From the NCBI RefSeq assembly GCF_017377395.1, contig NZ_CP061800.1, positions 7,673,001 to 7,737,000 on the forward strand: 64,000 bases of DNA. The letters run 5' to 3'. The position numbers were made by a program, and so were the translations under genes. The stretch comes from Desulfonema magnum. GTDB lineage: Bacteria; Desulfobacterota; Desulfobacteria; Desulfobacterales; 4be13. Shown piece after piece: positions 43,643-53,265 of this stretch (positions are counted from its first letter, which is position 1; each line of letters begins with the position of its first letter). The notes under the pieces were generated by a model that searched no databases, was not told the origin of the DNA, and worked only from the letters and a program-made list of their open reading frames with translations.

Positions 43643-43789
43643 ATGAAGAACACCTGTAAAACATTGCTTCGTTATTATTTGGAAAAATATGATGACATGA
43701 ACTCATTGGAAAAACTGATAAATAATGCGATTGTGACGGATTACGGCTATCATATGCTGGTGATGCCGACCCGGGAAGTACCGGCATAA
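43643..43789 (+). CDS. Possible 48-residue protein
   Basis: A short frame from ATG 43643 encodes MKNTCKTLLRYYLEKYDDMN and ends TDYGYHMLVMPTREVPA. There is no convincing ribosome site, and the family is not recognised. It follows the HNH gene by 20 bases. It could be a real small protein or a decayed gene. Confidence 0.3.
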   Translation: MKNTCKTLLRYYLEKYDDMNSLEKLINNAIVTDYGYHMLVMPTREVPA

Positions 43790-43915
43790 ATGGTCTGACC
43801 CGGATATGAAGAATGGCGAGGCCGAAAATATCATAATTAATTCAGGAGCGACGTTCCGTATCTGGATATGCCCTGATGTCCAGTTCAATCAGTTATGATT
43901 GATTTGGCGATAAAG

Positions 43916-44020
43916 TAAGTACCTGATCAATAATTTTGTAATATTTCCGAAACGGTGACAGCCTGAAAATTCGGAATGAGACTTCGGAAAAATGTCATAA
44001 AACTTTTGTACAGGTACTTA
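43916..44020. mobile_element. TIR family 1 element with a different interior (copy d)
   Basis: The ends TAAGTACCTGATCAATAATT and AAACTTTTGTACAGGTACTTA match family 1. The interior is not the GAAACCCGG hairpin but a short TTTCCGAAACGGTGACAGCC / ATTCGGAATGAGACTTCGGA sequence. It ends 58 bases before higB. Confidence 0.7.
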
Positions 44021-44077
44021 AAATTGGTTACCGGAGACGAAGTTTTCGATGTATGAAGACAAATATGAGTTTTATAA

Positions 44078-44374
44078 ATGGGCATAAAAAATTTCAGAAA
44101 CAAAGGCACTGAAGACATCAACTATGGCAGATCTTCCAAAGCAGCTTTAAAAATCCTTCCCAAAAATCTTCACAGGAAGGCTCAGGTCAAACTTGCCCGT
44201 CTGTCCGCTCTGAGTTCCTTTCTTGATTTAAAAGAAATCCGTGGGAATCGTTTTGAATCACTGAAGGGAGACAGGGAGGGCCAATACAGTATCCGAATCA
44301 ATGATCAGTACAGAATTTGCTTCGGATGGGAAAAAGACGAGGCAACCGATGTTGAAATTGCTGATTACCATTAG
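44078..44374 (+). CDS. higB: HigB-type toxin (RelE superfamily)
   Basis: 98 residues. The family core RGNRFESLKGDREGQYSIRI-NDQYRICFGW is complete, with the catalytic-site Arg/Lys and Tyr residues of HigB mRNA interferases. It cleaves mRNA on the ribosome when free. It is followed 28 bases later by higA, the typical toxin-first order. The start codon lacks a strong ribosome site. Confidence 0.93.
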   Translation: MGIKNFRNKGTEDINYGRSSKAALKILPKNLHRKAQVKLARLSALSSFLDLKEIRGNRFESLKGDREGQYSIRINDQYRICFGWEKDEATDVEIADYH

Positions 44375-44402
44375 CTGATTTTAATAAAAGGAGGGAACAA
44401 CA

Positions 44403-44687
44403 ATGAACGGAGGTCATATCACACCGGTTCACCCAGGCGAGGTTCTGAAGGACGAATTGGAAGAAACAGGAATTTCCCAGCCGGCACTTGCCAAACATAT
44501 CGGCGTATTACCTGAGATCATTAGCGAAATATGCCGGGGCAGACAGGGGATAAACCCTGAAATGGCTGTCAGGCTTTCAAGAGCACTGGGCGGAACCCCT
44601 CAGTTCTGGCTCAATCTTCAGAACAATTGGGAATTAAGCCAGCTAAGTTACGATAATTTTGACAACATTAAGCGAATCGCAGCGTAA
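44403..44687 (+). CDS. higA: HigA-type antitoxin
   Basis: 94 residues. It opens with ITPVHPGEVLKDELEETGIS, the HigA/VapI signature, followed by an XRE helix-turn-helix (QPALAKHIGVLPEIISEICRG) and GGTPQFWLNLQNNWELS. It binds HigB and represses the operon. AAAGGAGG is well placed. A REP-like array starts 20 bases after the stop. Confidence 0.95.
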   Translation: MNGGHITPVHPGEVLKDELEETGISQPALAKHIGVLPEIISEICRGRQGINPEMAVRLSRALGGTPQFWLNLQNNWELSQLSYDNFDNIKRIAA

Positions 44688-44705
44688 GCGTGATTGCTGA
44701 CTTCT

Positions 44706-45027
44706 TTTGTTCCGTAGAGACAGGATGAAAACAGAGGTTATTTAGGAGAATTCGGGTTTCCCGGAAATTAATGACTTCGGTCTCAATTGTCTCTACGGGA
44801 CAAAAAACAATTTTGGGAACCGATTCCCCGGCAATGAATTGCCGGGCTATTTTCAACCGTCCCTACGGGACAAAAAACAATTTTGGGAACCGGTTCCCCG
44901 GCAATGAATTGCCGGGCTATTTTCTTTCGTCCCTACGGGACTAAAAACAATTTTGGGAATCAGTTCCCCGGCAATGAATTGCCGGGAAAACCATCATTGA
45001 TTTGTTTATCCGTCCCATAGGGACAGA
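44706..45027. repeat. REP-like array upstream of the IS200-like transposase
   Basis: Three units contain the hairpin CCCGGCAATGAATTGCCGGG preceded by GTCCCTACGGGACAAAAAAC and AATTTTGGGAACCGGTT, spaced about 75 bases. A weaker unit lies at each edge. They face the array at 45588-45955 across the transposase gene. Confidence 0.88.
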
Positions 45028-45094
45028 ATGAACCGGAGAAAGGCATCATTAATTTATTCAAAAAATTACGAATATATGAGAAAGGAAACACATC

Positions 45095-45547
45095 ATGGCA
45101 AATTCATACATCAGCCTGTATGTTCATTATGTGTTCAGCACCAAAAACCGCGATCCGCTGATCCGTCCTGAAATTCGGGACCGCCTGTGGGCATACATGG
45201 GCGGAATTGCGAGGGAAAATCATATGAAGGCCATTTCCGTGGGCGGAACAAATGACCATGCGCACCTCCTCATATCCCTGCCTGCGACCATTACCATATC
45301 CAAAGCCATTCAGATCATCAAAGGCGGCTCCTCCCGATGGGTGCATGAAACCTTTGAACATATGAAACATTTTTCATGGCAGGAGGGGTACGGGGCGTTT
45401 AGCGTGAATGTTTCCATTGTGAAAGATACCGTCCGTTATATCGAACGACAGGCGGAACATCACCGGCACAAATCTTTTCAGGAGGAATATCTCGAATTTC
45501 TGAAAAAACATGGTATGGAATATGACGAACGGTATGTGTGGGGATGA
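45095..45547 (+). CDS. IS200/RAYT-like Y1 transposase
   Basis: 150 residues. It has the His-hydrophobic-His motif in VGGTNDHAHLLISLP and the catalytic Tyr in VRYIERQAEHHRHKSF. The opening SYISLYVHYVFSTKNRDPLI is typical of TnpA of IS200 and its REP-associated relatives. Y1 enzymes cut and join single-stranded DNA at hairpins. No tnpB is present. Both sides carry arrays of CCCGGCAATGAATTGCCGGG hairpins, the arrangement expected for a REP-associated transposase. GAGAAAGGAA precedes the ATG. Confidence 0.93.
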   Translation: MANSYISLYVHYVFSTKNRDPLIRPEIRDRLWAYMGGIARENHMKAISVGGTNDHAHLLISLPATITISKAIQIIKGGSSRWVHETFEHMKHFSWQEGYGAFSVNVSIVKDTVRYIERQAEHHRHKSFQEEYLEFLKKHGMEYDERYVWG

Positions 45548-45587
45548 AAAAAGAGAGAATTCGGGGGCATTCAGAGGTCATTTAGGG

Positions 45588-45955
45588 GAATTCGGGTTTC
45601 CCGGAAATTAATGAATTCGGTCTCAATTGTCCCTGCGGGACAAAAAACAATTTTAGGGACCAGTTCCCCGGCAATCAATTGCCAACCTATTTTCAATCGT
45701 CCCCATGGGACTAAAACCTTTTTAGAAACCAATTTCCCGGCAATTCATTGTTAGGGTGGATTCAGTGTCATATTTTGTCCTGTAGGGACAGAATGAAAAT
45801 AGCCCGGCAATTCATTGCCGGGGAAAGCGCCATCATTAATTTGTTTATCGTCCCATAGGGACAGAATGAAAACAGCTATGTCGGGGGGAAGCCTCGATTC
45901 CCCGGCAATGAATTGCCGGGCTATTTTCAACCGTCCCCTACGGGACTGAAACCGG
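45588..45955. repeat. REP-like array downstream of the transposase
   Basis: TTCGGGTTTCCCGGAAATTA opens the array as in the upstream one (44750). At least four hairpin units follow, some decayed (CCCGGCAATCAATTGCC, CCCGGCAATTCATTGTTAGG) and some perfect (45804 and 45900). Units occur in both orientations. Confidence 0.85.
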
Positions 45956-46122
45956 ACTCGGCCCCTTATAACCATCTGAATCAGTGAAGCAAATATCGGA
46001 GCTATCCAGATTCGGAACACCGCTGTCAGTTTCAAAAACGGCCACCCGAGCGGGATGAATTTGAAATCCGTATTGTTTTTATAATAATTTTTTATGGTTA
46101 ATTAAAAAATGAGGGAGGAGGA

Positions 46123-49100
46123 ATGATGAAAAAGGGTAAGCAATTGTTTAAAAACGGGGTGTTGGATGTTATCATTGTTGTCTGTATGCTGACCGTTCTT
46201 GGTTTGGCATTGCCGGGCATTGCCCATGCAGAAACCGTTATCAGCGGAGGAAGTTTAAGCGGCGATACCACATGGACGAAAAGCGGAAGTCCTTACAGGC
46301 TGACAGGTGATGTTACCGTTCCCAAAGATTTAACTCTGACCATTCAGCCGGGAGTGGTCGTTAATATGGATGCTTATGTTGACTTGAATATTAACGGCGG
46401 GTTTATTGCTGAAGGAACGACAGACGCGCCGATAACCTTCCAATGGTCAACGGAAGGGGAGCATTGGGGAGGTATCGAATTCGGTTCGTCAAGCCTGCCG
46501 GGAAACACCCTGTCTCACTGCCGGCTAATCGGAGGCGGATACGGAGTGATTTCCATTGAGAATTCGATCTCCGAAATCCGAAACAATCTGATCGAACAGA
46601 GTTCCTGCGGAATTTACATCGGCTCCGGCTCGCCCCTGATAGAGAACAATCTGATCATAGACAACAGCGGACCCGGAATTCGTATTCGTTATTCATCCTC
46701 CACTCCCTCCATCCGTTTCAATACGATAGACTCAAATTATGACGGAATATATTCTGATTCTGCCCCAGTCGGCGGAGTGATCGAAAACAACATCATCTCC
46801 AACAACCGTTACGGAATACGGAATGCCGGAGAGAATGTCCGGATAAGCCATAACAATGTCTGGAACAATGTAACCGATTATTCTTCTTCCGGAGCAGTAT
46901 CGGATACAGACCTGTCCGCCGACCCGTTGTTTGTGAATTACTATCTGGGAGAGGATCATCATGTGACAGATGGATCGCCGTGCAAAAATACGGATGTCAC
47001 GGGAGGCGAAATCGGGGCATACGGAAACGGCGGCAGTCCGCCGCCGTCAGAGAGAATATACAGCCCGGTTCCGACAACTTCAGGCAATCTGACACATAAT
47101 GAACGATGGTCCGGCACGGTGAATCTCACCGGTGATCTGACAGTGCCGCATCCATTTACACTGACAATTGAGCCGGGAACAATTGTCAACCTTTCAGATG
47201 GTGCTGATATTATTGTTCAGAGCCGTTTTTTCGCACAAGGTACGGATACCAGCCCAATCGTGTTCCAATGGACAACGGAAGGGGAACATTGGGGTCATAT
47301 CGAGTTTAATGCGTCAAGTCTGCCGGAAAACGTCCTGTCTCACTGCCGGTTAATAGGAGGCGGACACGGGGCTGTCTCCGTTAAAAATTCGATCTCTGAA
47401 ATCCGTAACAATCTGATCGAACAGTGTTATGGCGGGATTTTCATTGATTCCGGCTCGCCTCTGATAGAAAACAATCTGATCATTGACAACAGCGTGTACG
47501 GGATTCGTATCCGTTATTCATCTTGCACTCCCTCCATTCGTTTCAATACGATAGACTCAAATTATGACGGAATATGTTCTGATTCTGCCCCAGTGGACGG
47601 AGTGATCGAAAATAATATTATCACCAACAACTTTTACGGAATACGAGGTGTGGGAGAGAGTGTTCTGATAACCCATAACAATGTCTGGCACAACACAACT
47701 GATTATTCTTCTTCTGGAGCAATACCGAATACAGACCTGTCCGCCGACCCGTTGTTTGTGAATTACTATCTGGGAGAGGATCATCATGTGACAGATGGAT
47801 CGCCGTGCAAAAATACGGATGTCACGGGAGGCGAAATCGGGGCATACGGAAACGGCGGCAGTCCGCCGCCGTCAGAGAGAATATACAGCCCGGTTCCGAC
47901 AACTTCAGGCAATCTGACACATAATGAACGATGGTCCGGCACGGTGAATCTCACCGGTGATCTGACAGTGCCGCATCCATTTACACTGACAATTGAGCCG
48001 GGAACAATTGTCAACCTTTCAGATGGTGCTGATATTATTGTTCAGAGCCGTTTTTTCGCACAAGGTACGGATACCAGCCCAATCGTGTTCCAATGGACAA
48101 CGGAAGGGGAACATTGGGGTCATATCGAGTTTAATGCGTCAAGTCTGCCGGAAAACGTCCTGTCTCACTGCCGGTTAATAGGAGGCGGACACGGGGCTGT
48201 CTCCGTTAAAAATTCGATCTCTGAAATCCGTAACAATCTGATCGAACAGTGTTATGGCGGGATTTTCATTGATTCCGGCTCGCCTCTGATAGAAAACAAT
48301 CTGATCATTGACAACAGCGTGTACGGGATTCGTATCCGTTATTCATCTTGCACTCCCTCCATTCGTTTCAATACGATAGACTCAAATTATGACGGAATAT
48401 GTTCTGATTCTGCCCCAGTGGACGGAGTGATCGAAAATAATATTATCACCAACAACTTTTACGGAATACGAGGTGTGGGAGAGAGTGTTCTGATAACCCA
48501 TAACAATGTCTGGCACAACACAACTGATTATTCTTCTTCTGGAGCAATACCGAATACAGACCTGTCCGCCGACCCGTTGTTTGTGAATTATTATCTGGGA
48601 GAGGATCATCATGTGACAGATGGATCGCCGTGCAAAAATACGGATGTCACGGGAGGCGAAATCGGGGCATACGGAAACGGCGGCAGTCCGCCGCCGTCAG
48701 AGAGAATATACAGCCCGGTTCCGACAACTTCAGGCAATCTGACACATAATGAACGATGGTCCGGCACGGTGAATCTCACCGGTGATCTGACAGTGCCGCA
48801 TCCATTTACACTGACAATTGAGCCGGGAACAATTGTCAACCTTTCAGATGGTGCTGATATTATTGTTCAGAGCCGTTTTTTCGCACAAGGTACGGATACC
48901 AGCCCAATCGTGTTCCAATGGACAACGGAAGGGGAACATTGGGGTCATATCGAGTTTAATGCGTCAAGTCTGCCGGAAAACGTCCTGTCTCACTGCCGGT
49001 TAATAGGAGGCGGACACGGGGCTGTCTCCGTTAAAAATTCGATCTCTGAAATCCGTAACAATCTGATCGAACAGTGTTATGGCGGAATTTTCATTGATTC

Positions 49101-52100
49101 CGGCTCGCCTCTGATAGAAAATAATCTGATCATTGACAACAGCGTGTACGGGATTCGTATCCGTTATTCATCTTCCAGTCCCTCCATCCGTTTCAATACG
49201 ATAGATTATTCGAATTCTTACGGAATATCTTTCGATTCTGCCGCAGCCAGCGGAGTGATTGAAAACAATATCATCACTAACAATCGTTGTGGAATACGGG
49301 ATGCCGGGGAAAATGTTCAGACCGGTTACAACAATGTCTGGAATAATGGCTATATAAACAACGATGATGAATTTATTGAACGAAATTATTATAATACTAC
49401 AGCTAGTGCTACGGATACATCAACTGCCCCACAATATATTGACGATTTACGTCATTTAAGTTCGTCATCTCCTTGTAAAACCGCCAGCAGCGAAGGCGGC
49501 GAAATCGGCGCATACGGTCAATCCGCGTCATTACCTGACAATCCTTCTGACACGCCAACCATCGCCCAATGGCCAATGGAAGCCCCTCCCGGAACCCGTT
49601 TCACCCAATGGGGAACCGGCTTCACCTCCAACAGCACCGTTACCCTCCATTTCCAAAAACCCGGTGGCACAGAATACCCCGTCCAGACCGCAGACACCGA
49701 TGCCTCCGGAAAATTCGTTGTCACATACAACGCCCCGCTGGACAAACCTGTCGGAACCTATATCTGGTGGGCAATTGATGACACCACAGGAGAAAAAAGC
49801 AACCAAATCAGTTACATCATCACAGAACACGCTGTGCCAACCATTGCCCAGTGGCCCATGTCAGGCCCTCCCGGCACCGAATTTGAACAGTGGGGAACCG
49901 GATTCACGCCCAACAGCACAGCCACCCTCCGTTTTCAAAAGCCCGACGGCACAGAATACGCCCCGATGACCGTCTCTGTTGACGGCAGCGGAAAATTTAA
50001 AACAAGGTATGCAGCCCCGTGGGATAAGCCCATGGGAACCTATACATGGTGGGCAGTTGACGGTGTTACAGGCAATCAGTGTGTTGCCCTGAAATACGAG
50101 ATCACCGCAGGAACCTCCGGCGAACTGGGCGGTTTCACCGTTACCCAGAACAGCGGAGAAATAAGCGATCAGCAGATCAACACACCTTTTGAAGTGGAAA
50201 TCACCGCAAGGGACAAAGCAGGCAACATATTGACAGGATTTAACGGAACTGCGCTCTTAGCCAGTAATTCAGGAACCGTTTATCCCACCCCGAATGTCAA
50301 TATTGTCAACGGAAAAGCGAATCTTTCAATTTATCTGTCAAATCAGGGAAAAACCCGCCTGAGTTGCAGCGGATACGGGAAATACGGATACAGCAGTTTT
50401 TTCTCTGTCGAAGGAGAAAAAATCTGTAAAAGCACTTTAAAAGGCAGGATCGTTGACACCCGGGGAGATGCCGTATGGAATGCCGTGGTTTCCCTTTACG
50501 AATATGAGGGACAGGAGATCAGCAAAGTATATTGGACAGATGAAAACGGGGAGTTCCGTATGAACAACCTGAATTGCGGAACCTATGAACTGAGAGTTGA
50601 AAAAAATGAGGAGAAAGTTGAAAAAAGCGTTTTTGTCACCAACCTTCCGCGCAACGAAGCGTATATAGAATTGCCGTTAAACGGCGGAAATTCAGGCACA
50701 CCGGTTATCCTGATACCGGGAATAATGGGATCGAACTGCGGAAGCGGGCTCATATATCCCAAACTTCCTGCTCAGTGCCCCGCACCATATCTGCGCATTC
50801 ATCGCCCCCGGTTTCTCGGATGGAAGGATTTGAAATATTATTTTTCGAGTTCAGGTTTTTATGTGTTTGAATGTCCCTGGGACTGGCGACTTGAGTGCGA
50901 TGAAGCGTATCAGCATTACCTGATTCCGAAGATACGGGAAGCCCTGGAAAAATCCACCACCGGCAAGGTGCATGTCATCGCGCACAGCATGGGCGGTCTG
51001 GTTGCCCGCGCCTACATACAAAGCTCGGATTACAATGATGACATAGACAAATTTGTTATGGTCGGCACACCGAACACAGGATCAGCCAATCCTTACTACA
51101 TATGGGAAGGCGGGAATCCCAAAGGCATTGATGATATCACCGACTGGCGTCCGTTCTTGAACATTTATTCCAATACAATCCAGAAATTATGGGAAGAGAC
51201 GTATTATGAGAAGGAACCTTGGTCAAATCGTAATCACAGAAAAATCCGGGCATTTGTCAGGCGTGTCTCGCCATCCCTGAGACAGCTTATGAATACAACC
51301 GATTTTCTGACAGACGGCGATACAACCTGGGGCGTTAGCACAGAAGGCAATGAAAACACCTGGCTCAAGGAACTGAACGATGATCCGAACATCCGGGATC
51401 TGATGAGCAGTGACGGCTCTGACGGAACCGTACATGTCAAGCTGTTTGTCGGAAAGAAAGCTGACAACACAGTAGAAATGGTTCGCACTTACAAACGGTC
51501 TTTTCCATGGTTTAAGAACGCGCTTTATGAAGACGGAAGACCCGGAATTCTCCTGAAAAAAAGTCTGACATGGGGTGAAGGGGATGGGACGGTTCCTTAC
51601 GAAAGTGCCTCGTTCCCTTATGATGAAGGATGGGCAGATATGAGTATCACCTTTTCATCCGAATCTCACGCCAATCTCATTTCAGATGACAAATTCGTTG
51701 AGGAAATATTCACGTTTCTTCTCGGAGATTCGGGAAAACGCCGTGTCAGAGAACTCCGTGAGCTGAGAGAAGATGAAGATGCTGCTGATTCACTGCTCTC
51801 TGTTTCCATAACCGGAGATATGAGGCTCTGCGTAACAGATCCCGAAGGCAGAAAAACAGGCATAGCCCCTGAGACAATTGATTTCATAGAGGAAATTCCG
51901 AATGCCGAGTCTGTTTTTACCTCAGACGGAGGGAGTGTCAGCATTAAAAACCCGGATGACGGACTTTATACCGTCACATTTTTTGGCGAGTCAGAAAAGG
52001 ATTTCCATCTGAATGCGGGGTTTACCGACGGAGAAAAGACAAGTTTCATAAAACTAAAAGGATATTGTCCTGACACACCGGGTTCTTTCAAAATATTCTT

Positions 52101-52821
52101 CAATCATTCGGCAAGCCCCCGAATCACCCTGCTTCCTTCGGTTCAGGTTCCCAAAGGCTTGCAGGCCGATCTGGTTTCATCGGGCAGTTCATCACTGACC
52201 CGGCTGAGTTGGAACGCAAGTGCTGAAGAGGATATTACCGGATACAACGTCTATTCGGCAGGGGAAAATGAACCTTATTTTGTTAAAATCGCTGCATTAA
52301 ACGGCAGCGAGACAACTTTTGATACAAATGACGCATGGAGCGATAAATCATCAACGGAAGTGAAAACCTATGCGGTAACAGCAGTCAGATCGGACGGCAG
52401 TGAAAGCTTTTTCTCGGAAAGAGTTCAGAACAACGACCGTGACCACGACGGACTGAGCGATGAGGAAGAATCCTCCTACGGCACTGAAATCAGCAATTCT
52501 GACACGGACGGAGACGGACTGAATGACGGCGGTGAGTATTATTACGGCACTGATCCGTTAAAGACGGACACAGACAATGATGATTACGATGATTACCGTG
52601 AAATACGGTCAGGCTCGGATCCGCTGGATGAAAATTCAGTTCCGGTCAAAGGGGACATAAACGGAGACGGCGATGTGACATTGGCGGATATTGTTGTGAC
52701 CTTACAGGCATTGGCCGCTTTGGAAGCATCAGCGGAAGTCTGTGCCGAAAATGATGTCAGCGGCGACGAGAAAGTCGGGCTGGAGGAAGCAATCTGGCTT
52801 ATGAAGCAGATGACGAAATAG
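46123..52821 (+). CDS. Giant secreted beta-helix, lipase and dockerin protein
   Basis: 2232 residues after GGGAGGAGG. A signal peptide (about 1-36, cut after HAE) is followed by four right-handed beta-helix blocks (about 37-1134) made of NNLI/NNVW-type rungs. Blocks 2-4 begin at residues 310, 585 and 860, each 275 residues long. Next come two Ig-like modules starting PTIAQWPM (about 1145-1330), a carboxypeptidase-regulatory-like domain (about 1437-1510) and an alpha/beta lipase. The lipase has Ser1622 in IAHSMGGLV, Asp1821 in GDGTVP and His1849 in SESHANL. A fibronectin III module (about 2009), acidic calcium repeats and a C-terminal dockerin-like pair (GDINGDGDVTLADI; SGDEKVGLEEA) complete it. 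Probably an extracellular esterase/lipase bound to surface glycans. Cohesins are not seen here. Confidence 0.92.
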   Translation: MMKKGKQLFKNGVLDVIIVVCMLTVLGLALPGIAHAETVISGGSLSGDTTWTKSGSPYRLTGDVTVPKDLTLTIQPGVVVNMDAYVDLNINGGFIAEGTTDAPITFQWSTEGEHWGGIEFGSSSLPGNTLSHCRLIGGGYGVISIENSISEIRNNLIEQSSCGIYIGSGSPLIENNLIIDNSGPGIRIRYSSSTPSIRFNTIDSNYDGIYSDSAPVGGVIENNIISNNRYGIRNAGENVRISHNNVWNNVTDYSSSGAVSDTDLSADPLFVNYYLGEDHHVTDGSPCKNTDVTGGEIGAYGNGGSPPPSERIYSPVPTTSGNLTHNERWSGTVNLTGDLTVPHPFTLTIEPGTIVNLSDGADIIVQSRFFAQGTDTSPIVFQWTTEGEHWGHIEFNASSLPENVLSHCRLIGGGHGAVSVKNSISEIRNNLIEQCYGGIFIDSGSPLIENNLIIDNSVYGIRIRYSSCTPSIRFNTIDSNYDGICSDSAPVDGVIENNIITNNFYGIRGVGESVLITHNNVWHNTTDYSSSGAIPNTDLSADPLFVNYYLGEDHHVTDGSPCKNTDVTGGEIGAYGNGGSPPPSERIYSPVPTTSGNLTHNERWSGTVNLTGDLTVPHPFTLTIEPGTIVNLSDGADIIVQSRFFAQGTDTSPIVFQWTTEGEHWGHIEFNASSLPENVLSHCRLIGGGHGAVSVKNSISEIRNNLIEQCYGGIFIDSGSPLIENNLIIDNSVYGIRIRYSSCTPSIRFNTIDSNYDGICSDSAPVDGVIENNIITNNFYGIRGVGESVLITHNNVWHNTTDYSSSGAIPNTDLSADPLFVNYYLGEDHHVTDGSPCKNTDVTGGEIGAYGNGGSPPPSERIYSPVPTTSGNLTHNERWSGTVNLTGDLTVPHPFTLTIEPGTIVNLSDGADIIVQSRFFAQGTDTSPIVFQWTTEGEHWGHIEFNASSLPENVLSHCRLIGGGHGAVSVKNSISEIRNNLIEQCYGGIFIDSGSPLIENNLIIDNSVYGIRIRYSSSSPSIRFNTIDYSNSYGISFDSAAASGVIENNIITNNRCGIRDAGENVQTGYNNVWNNGYINNDDEFIERNYYNTTASATDTSTAPQYIDDLRHLSSSSPCKTASSEGGEIGAYGQSASLPDNPSDTPTIAQWPMEAPPGTRFTQWGTGFTSNSTVTLHFQKPGGTEYPVQTADTDASGKFVVTYNAPLDKPVGTYIWWAIDDTTGEKSNQISYIITEHAVPTIAQWPMSGPPGTEFEQWGTGFTPNSTATLRFQKPDGTEYAPMTVSVDGSGKFKTRYAAPWDKPMGTYTWWAVDGVTGNQCVALKYEITAGTSGELGGFTVTQNSGEISDQQINTPFEVEITARDKAGNILTGFNGTALLASNSGTVYPTPNVNIVNGKANLSIYLSNQGKTRLSCSGYGKYGYSSFFSVEGEKICKSTLKGRIVDTRGDAVWNAVVSLYEYEGQEISKVYWTDENGEFRMNNLNCGTYELRVEKNEEKVEKSVFVTNLPRNEAYIELPLNGGNSGTPVILIPGIMGSNCGSGLIYPKLPAQCPAPYLRIHRPRFLGWKDLKYYFSSSGFYVFECPWDWRLECDEAYQHYLIPKIREALEKSTTGKVHVIAHSMGGLVARAYIQSSDYNDDIDKFVMVGTPNTGSANPYYIWEGGNPKGIDDITDWRPFLNIYSNTIQKLWEETYYEKEPWSNRNHRKIRAFVRRVSPSLRQLMNTTDFLTDGDTTWGVSTEGNENTWLKELNDDPNIRDLMSSDGSDGTVHVKLFVGKKADNTVEMVRTYKRSFPWFKNALYEDGRPGILLKKSLTWGEGDGTVPYESASFPYDEGWADMSITFSSESHANLISDDKFVEEIFTFLLGDSGKRRVRELRELREDEDAADSLLSVSITGDMRLCVTDPEGRKTGIAPETIDFIEEIPNAESVFTSDGGSVSIKNPDDGLYTVTFFGESEKDFHLNAGFTDGEKTSFIKLKGYCPDTPGSFKIFFNHSASPRITLLPSVQVPKGLQADLVSSGSSSLTRLSWNASAEEDITGYNVYSAGENEPYFVKIAALNGSETTFDTNDAWSDKSSTEVKTYAVTAVRSDGSESFFSERVQNNDRDHDGLSDEEESSYGTEISNSDTDGDGLNDGGEYYYGTDPLKTDTDNDDYDDYREIRSGSDPLDENSVPVKGDINGDGDVTLADIVVTLQALAALEASAEVCAENDVSGDEKVGLEEAIWLMKQMTK
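46905..49520 (+). repeat. Near-identical 825-bp tandem repeats inside the giant gene
   Basis: Units begin at 47050, 47875 and 48700. Units 1 and 2 appear identical except for isolated changes (ATTACTATC to ATTATTATC near 48588). Unit 3 keeps near identity to about 49090 and then diverges. The shared block reaches back into the end of the first helix (about 46905), as expected from unequal exchange. Confidence 0.95.
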
Positions 52822-53004
52822 AAGAGCGGCAGGCATCACAGCCGGGAATCCGACATCCATCTGAATATTAAGTTCCTCATCCGGCCTGCCTATCTTATAT
52901 TCCAATTCGTGCGGAACTAGGGGCACTCCCTGTTCCGCACATTATGCCACGACGGACAAAACTGAGACGGAGTTTCAGACCGAAAACAAAGGAGGCACAC
53001 AATA

Positions 53005-53265
53005 ATGAAAACAAACATCATGGAAATATCAGACGATCTTATGGAGGCATTGCGGGTTCCGCCTGCGGAAAAGCTCACCAGAATTCGTCAGGAACTGGCA
53101 ATACGATTATATCAGAAAGAGCTGCTGAATTTCGGCAAGGCACGGAAGCTGGCACAGATGACCAAATGGGAATTTCACAGACTGCTGGGGCAGGAAGGGA
53201 TTCTCCGTCATTATGGCATGACGGAATTGGAGGAAGACCTGAAAACTCTGGAGGTCTCAGAATGA
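53005..53265 (+). CDS. UPF0175 family antitoxin-like protein
   Basis: 86 residues, AAAGGAGG upstream. ISDDLMEALRVPPAEKLTRI and ELAIRLYQKELLNFGKARKL with KWEFHRLLGQEGI are the UPF0175 signature, a small DNA-binding fold. Such genes are normally followed by a DUF3368 PIN-type nuclease, as here, and the two form a proposed toxin-antitoxin pair. The stop overlaps the next start (GAATGA). The leader carries the GTTCCGCACATTATGC repeat shared with the ORF6N genes. Confidence 0.9.
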   Translation: MKTNIMEISDDLMEALRVPPAEKLTRIRQELAIRLYQKELLNFGKARKLAQMTKWEFHRLLGQEGILRHYGMTELEEDLKTLEVSE

